From the NCBI GenBank assembly GCA_002946415.1, contig NJPS01000046.1, forward strand, positions 62,001 through 126,000: a stretch of DNA of 64,000 bases, written 5' to 3'. The position numbers and the translations under genes are program-made. Each line of letters begins with the position of its first letter. Position 1 is the stretch's first letter. Below the pieces are notes generated by a model. The model saw nothing but the letters and a program-made list of their open reading frames with translations, was not told the origin of the DNA and made no database searches. This DNA is from Rutstroemia sp. NJR-2017a BVV2 (taxonomy: Eukaryota > Ascomycota > Leotiomycetes > Helotiales > Rutstroemiaceae). Positions 60,284-64,000 of the stretch are shown in pieces.

Positions 60284-61738
60284 TTACACTGCTGAGCCTG
60301 CAACGCCAGGAGAATCCAGCTTGAGAAGCCGTCGTAAGCTATTCTCCATGCCTCGAAGGTCAGCATCACTGCTTCCAGGTGTGACACCTGTGGATGGATT
60401 CGGTATTGGTGAAGCCCTGGCCGTGGAATCTTGGCTTTCGTAAACTCGAGAAGGGGTTGGGGTTTGTGCAAAATTGAAAGCACGATCCGGAGTTTTGGTG
60501 GGGGTTTTGGACGGTGTAAATTCTCGTCGTAGACCAGATCCAGTAGACTTGGGAATGTCCGTGGAACTTTTGGATTCGCCTTTGTATCTATAATTTGATT
60601 GAGGAGTTTTGGTAGACATCCCTGAGTTTCTAGGGCCACTAGGAGAACTGTTGCCCCCTTGATATGACATCGCAGCATTCGTTGAGACGCTTAGGGCCGG
60701 CCCCAGATTGCTATCGGCAGAAGGCTCTGAAGCTTTCGGAATTGGTTGTGAAAATAGGTACGCTTTTAATGCCTCGGACCTATCCAAGGGCGATTGAGGT
60801 TTGTTCGGGGATGCCTTCTGCGACTGCAGAGGACTTGACGTCTTTCGTGCCGCATTGATTCTTTCGTGGTAGGGTGTAGAAAAGGCGGGGCCCAAAGGCA
60901 TGCCAGAATTACTGGGCCCATCCAATTCCATGGCGAACAAACCACTGGCTGAAGCACGAGAAGATGATGCATTGGTAGTATTGGTTTGATTGACATGTTG
61001 CGGCGTAACTATTGTGCTTCCTGGAGATGTGAGTGGAGGGTTGAAAGGCCCCATAGAAGCAGTGGGAACAGAGTTGGCACTTTGTGCCCGCATTTTCTCC
61101 GCTTTCTCCCGTTTGTCTGCGTTAAAGAAAAGGTCAAGAGGGGATTCTTCAATGCGAGGGGTCTTGCTGAAACTTTGTACTGAGGATGGAGTTTGTGAAA
61201 CCTCATCTGTTGATGGCTTGATATCCATCATTCCGCTCCCACTTTTTGTTCTTGGTGACTCAGGAACGGACTTAGAATAAAAACTAGGCATAGGTAACGC
61301 AGATGGTGCTGGTGATGCATGAAAGGTCGAGCCTGCATAGGCTGCAGCAGACGGTGTTTGGATAGGCCTTGCAGAAGGTGGTTTTGTGGTAGATTGAGCA
61401 GCAGTTAGAGGTGGAGTGGTTCGATCTGCCTTCGTTGTAGGGGGGGAATTCTGGACATTTTTGGGTTTATTTCTGTTTCGAGGCTTTCTGGATCCGCTTT
61501 CCGGGACGTTCGAGTTGTGTTTTCCCTGGGAGGCTGGTTGCCTTTGTTCAGTTCTTCGAGGGGTTCGAGGCGGCGTGGTGGGCTGATTTGAGTATTTCAT
61601 GGTAGATTGGATATTTTGGGAATGTGCTTGAACGCTGACCTCCTGTGGGCTTTGGGGGTTGTTGGACGATGTAGTAGTGATTTGGGTAGTAAAGGTTTGG
61701 GTGTGACGGATCCCTTTGTAGGGCGTCATTGTAGACAT
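60284..61738 (-). CDS. Disordered Pro/Ser/Thr-rich protein with PNRC/Edc1-type decapping-activator motif
   Basis: Single exon, 484 aa, low complexity throughout and rich in Ser, Pro, Thr, Asn and Gln, so largely disordered. One conserved island near residues 134-153 reads YAGSTFHASPAPSALPMPSF. That pattern (YAGxxF...SPxPSxLPxP) is the short linear motif of the PNRC family and fungal Edc1-type proteins, whose Pro-rich part binds the Dcp1 EVH1 domain and stimulates Dcp2 mRNA decapping. A second ordered-looking block lies at ESPLDLFFNADKREKAEKMR. The C-terminus EMENSLRRLLKLD-like (seen as GMENSLRRLLKLDSPG) could be an amphipathic helix. I infer a role in mRNA decay from the motif only. The start is the first ATG in the frame; a longer TTG-initiated frame was not used. 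Confidence 0.75.
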   Translation of the reverse strand: MSTMTPYKGIRHTQTFTTQITTTSSNNPQSPQEVSVQAHSQNIQSTMKYSNQPTTPPRTPRRTEQRQPASQGKHNSNVPESGSRKPRNRNKPKNVQNSPPTTKADRTTPPLTAAQSTTKPPSARPIQTPSAAAYAGSTFHASPAPSALPMPSFYSKSVPESPRTKSGSGMMDIKPSTDEVSQTPSSVQSFSKTPRIEESPLDLFFNADKREKAEKMRAQSANSVPTASMGPFNPPLTSPGSTIVTPQHVNQTNTTNASSSRASASGLFAMELDGPSNSGMPLGPAFSTPYHERINAARKTSSPLQSQKASPNKPQSPLDRSEALKAYLFSQPIPKASEPSADSNLGPALSVSTNAAMSYQGGNSSPSGPRNSGMSTKTPQSNYRYKGESKSSTDIPKSTGSGLRREFTPSKTPTKTPDRAFNFAQTPTPSRVYESQDSTARASPIPNPSTGVTPGSSDADLRGMENSLRRLLKLDSPGVAGSAV

Positions 61739-62421
61739 CTCTTTTGTTTGGTGTACCAAGTAAGCTATCGCAAGAGAAGTATGATGGTCTTGATAAATTG
61801 TCGAGGTAGAACTACGACAGATGAAGCGAACGACAAATGGACGCCCGCGTGGGTGTTGTATTGTTTGGGTTGTTTTGTGTTGCGCGAGGTCGGACGGCGT
61901 ATGATAATGATGATGTTTATAGGTAAGGAGGTGGCCGATCGCTGGACCGGTTTCGTACTCGGGCGTAGTGGAATCTGGTATATGTTTCGAATTGTATGTG
62001 ATTGATAGATTGTGTTGAGTTAATCATTGTTCTGTGTTATATCTTGTAGAGAATATGGTATATTACACCAAGAGGAAGGAGAGAGAAGACGGATGCGACA
62101 GTCAGTTGCGTTGTTGACTACACTCACGCAATTTGCTCATAGCTTGCTTAGTCATCCTGGAGGCTCAGATTGTCAACCTTGCCGGAGCTTTGTGAGCGAG
62201 GCAACTTACTCCCAAGATTCCAACGAATTCTTACGTTACTCTACCAATAAAAAGAAACTCGGCACGATTGCGAAGGGTTTTTTCTTCGACGAACGAGCTT
62301 CGACCTCGAAATCGACACCGTTATCCTACTTGTTTAGCGTACCGCCAACCTGACAGTTATACCCCGCGATCATCCACTTTCTCCGACTCCATTATTCGTA
62401 GTCTCGAAATATCATACTATC
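61739..62421. promoter_or_regulatory. Divergent promoter region (PNRC-motif gene / RBX1)
   Basis: 683 bp between divergent start codons. Open plus-strand frames here (to about 62353) do not connect to RBX1 and look incidental. Confidence 0.45.
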
Positions 62422-62946
<525 letters not shown>

Positions 62947-63262
62947 AAAGTTGTCGAGGATACACTACCACGTTGGACGAAATCATGAAGGGTGGATGAA
63001 ACAAGTAAAACACGAACAGAATGCTGCACCGAAATGGGAGGCATAATTGATACATGCGCGAGTCGCTCAAGAATCCGCAGGAGAGGCGTCCCAAGGACTT
63101 CTGGGACGAAAGGCGTTTAGGGGTTAAGTTGAGACGTAGAGTGGGAGGTTACGACACGCATAGCGAATGAAGTTTGAATTGCTTGGTGCCAGCCTAAACT
63201 TTGCATTTTGGGTATTCCCAATCCTATGACGCCCACGATGTACTCGATGTCCCTGCTTTACT
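62947..63262. other. Convergent 3' region between RBX1 and SPC1
   Basis: 316 bp between convergent stops. No gene is visible. Confidence 0.6.
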
Positions 63263-63702
63263 TCAACTAATCGTTTTCCCATCCACAATGATCTCTTGTG
63301 CCGCCGCATGACTTCCTGCTGCCGGCAACCATCTAACAGGATGTCGATTGAAAAATGGCCATGGTGGTACGACGAGGGCAAAAGTAAGTGCACTTCCTAT
63401 CAATCCTAGGGCGAGCGCAAGTTTGATATCCTCCTTGAAGTAACCAACGAAGAAAGAGACAGCCTGGGGATCATTTTTAGTACAATTAAAGTGATGGAGA
63501 GAATAATATAATTACCCCAACTATTGATAACAGAGCTGTCGACAAGAATTCCGCCAACTTTTGTCCCTCAAAGTCCTGTGTAGAATATGAATTAGCATTG
63601 CACACCAGCTCCACGGCTGCTCGGTTTGAAGATATAGACAATTATACGAACAATTTGTCCCTCGGCAAGTTCCCGGACCTGGTCCATGATTTGGTCCGCC
63701 AT
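63263..63702 (-). CDS. spc1: SPC1 (SPC12), signal peptidase complex subunit 1
   Basis: Small noncatalytic subunit of the ER signal peptidase complex. Three exons: 63652-63702, 63516-63575 and 63263-63463, all phase 0; 103 aa, typical length. The family N-terminus MADQIMDQVRELAEGQIDFE with FEGQKLAEFLSTALL is followed by two transmembrane helices (LLSIVGAVSFFVGYF and LALALGLIGSALTFALVV) joined by a short loop (KEDIK), then VPPWPFFNRHPVRWLP, the conserved lumen- or cytosol-boundary block. The first intron's donor (GTTCGT) is non-ideal but the joined protein matches the family. Confidence 0.94.
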
Positions 63703-64000
63703 GATTGCGGGGGGGTTCTACCAGTCAATGTTGTGGTGAACAATGAAATTCCAGCTTTCAGAGGTCGTTTGGGTGTTTGTAACCTTCGCGTGTCCTGAAG
63801 CCGTTCTTCTACACGTGCGTCAGCCTTGCGGCCTCGCCTTGCCTTGCCCGAATATTATCATCCTCAGGAGTTACTTCGTACAGTACAGGGTACCCCGGAA
63901 TGCTGAATGCATGCGCCGAAATGTGGTGAGCGATTTACGTCCCACCAGTGTTCAATACTCGGGAATGGTTACATGGAAAGGCTGTTCATGGCGGTATGAG
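63703..64000. promoter_or_regulatory. Upstream region of SPC1 at window edge
   Basis: About 300 bp upstream of the SPC1 start, running to the window end. No gene is visible. Confidence 0.5.

Overview
The window comes from a filamentous ascomycete (Pezizomycotina, perhaps Leotiomycetes; the class is my inference). The evidence is short GT-AG introns of about 50-70 nt, a HET-domain gene, a WOPR (Wor1/Ryp1/Sge1-type) regulator, a short heme-thiolate peroxygenase, and a very AT-rich block whose old coding frames are full of TAG/TAA where CAG/CAA would be expected. That last pattern fits repeat-induced point mutation (RIP).

Layout. 1-8.2 kb: an AT-rich repeat block with two RIP-degraded copies of one LINE (reverse transcriptase plus RNase H), one on each strand and facing tail to tail, separated by about 2.3 kb of unrecognisable AT-rich DNA. 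It abuts a broken HET gene (8.2-9.1 kb). 9.6-15.2 kb: two peroxide enzymes on the minus strand, a large-subunit catalase and a secreted short peroxygenase. 15.2-17.9 kb holds no recognisable gene. 17.9-38.2 kb is mostly housekeeping: a GT32 inositol-phosphoceramide mannosyltransferase, MMM1 (ERMES), a Golgi GDP-mannose transporter, a TXNDC9/phosducin-like protein, the CAAX protease RCE1, a large serine-rich membrane protein, the MBOAT lysophospholipid acyltransferase ALE1, and VPS45. 38.9-45.2 kb: a divergent pair, a flavin amine oxidase (minus) and the DNA-repair enzyme TDP1 (plus). 45.2-53.1 kb is gene-poor and ends in about 2.5 kb of low-complexity sequence leading into a WOPR master regulator. 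55.4-64 kb: cardiolipin synthase CRD1 and the mitochondrial tRNA modifier MTO1 (convergent), an intrinsically disordered protein with a PNRC/Edc1-type decapping motif, the RING protein RBX1, and signal peptidase subunit SPC1.

There is no operon or obvious biosynthetic cluster. Themes that recur are the secretory pathway and lipids (GT32, GDP-mannose transporter, RCE1, ALE1, VPS45, SPC1) and mitochondria (MMM1, CRD1, MTO1). Gene models were built by hand by joining exons so that reading phase and conserved family motifs agree; I could not run alignments. Structural oddities include two GC-AG introns, an 11-nt microexon, a 654-nt intron, and a tandemly repeated serine-rich protein. I did not find a convincing new defence or mobile system.
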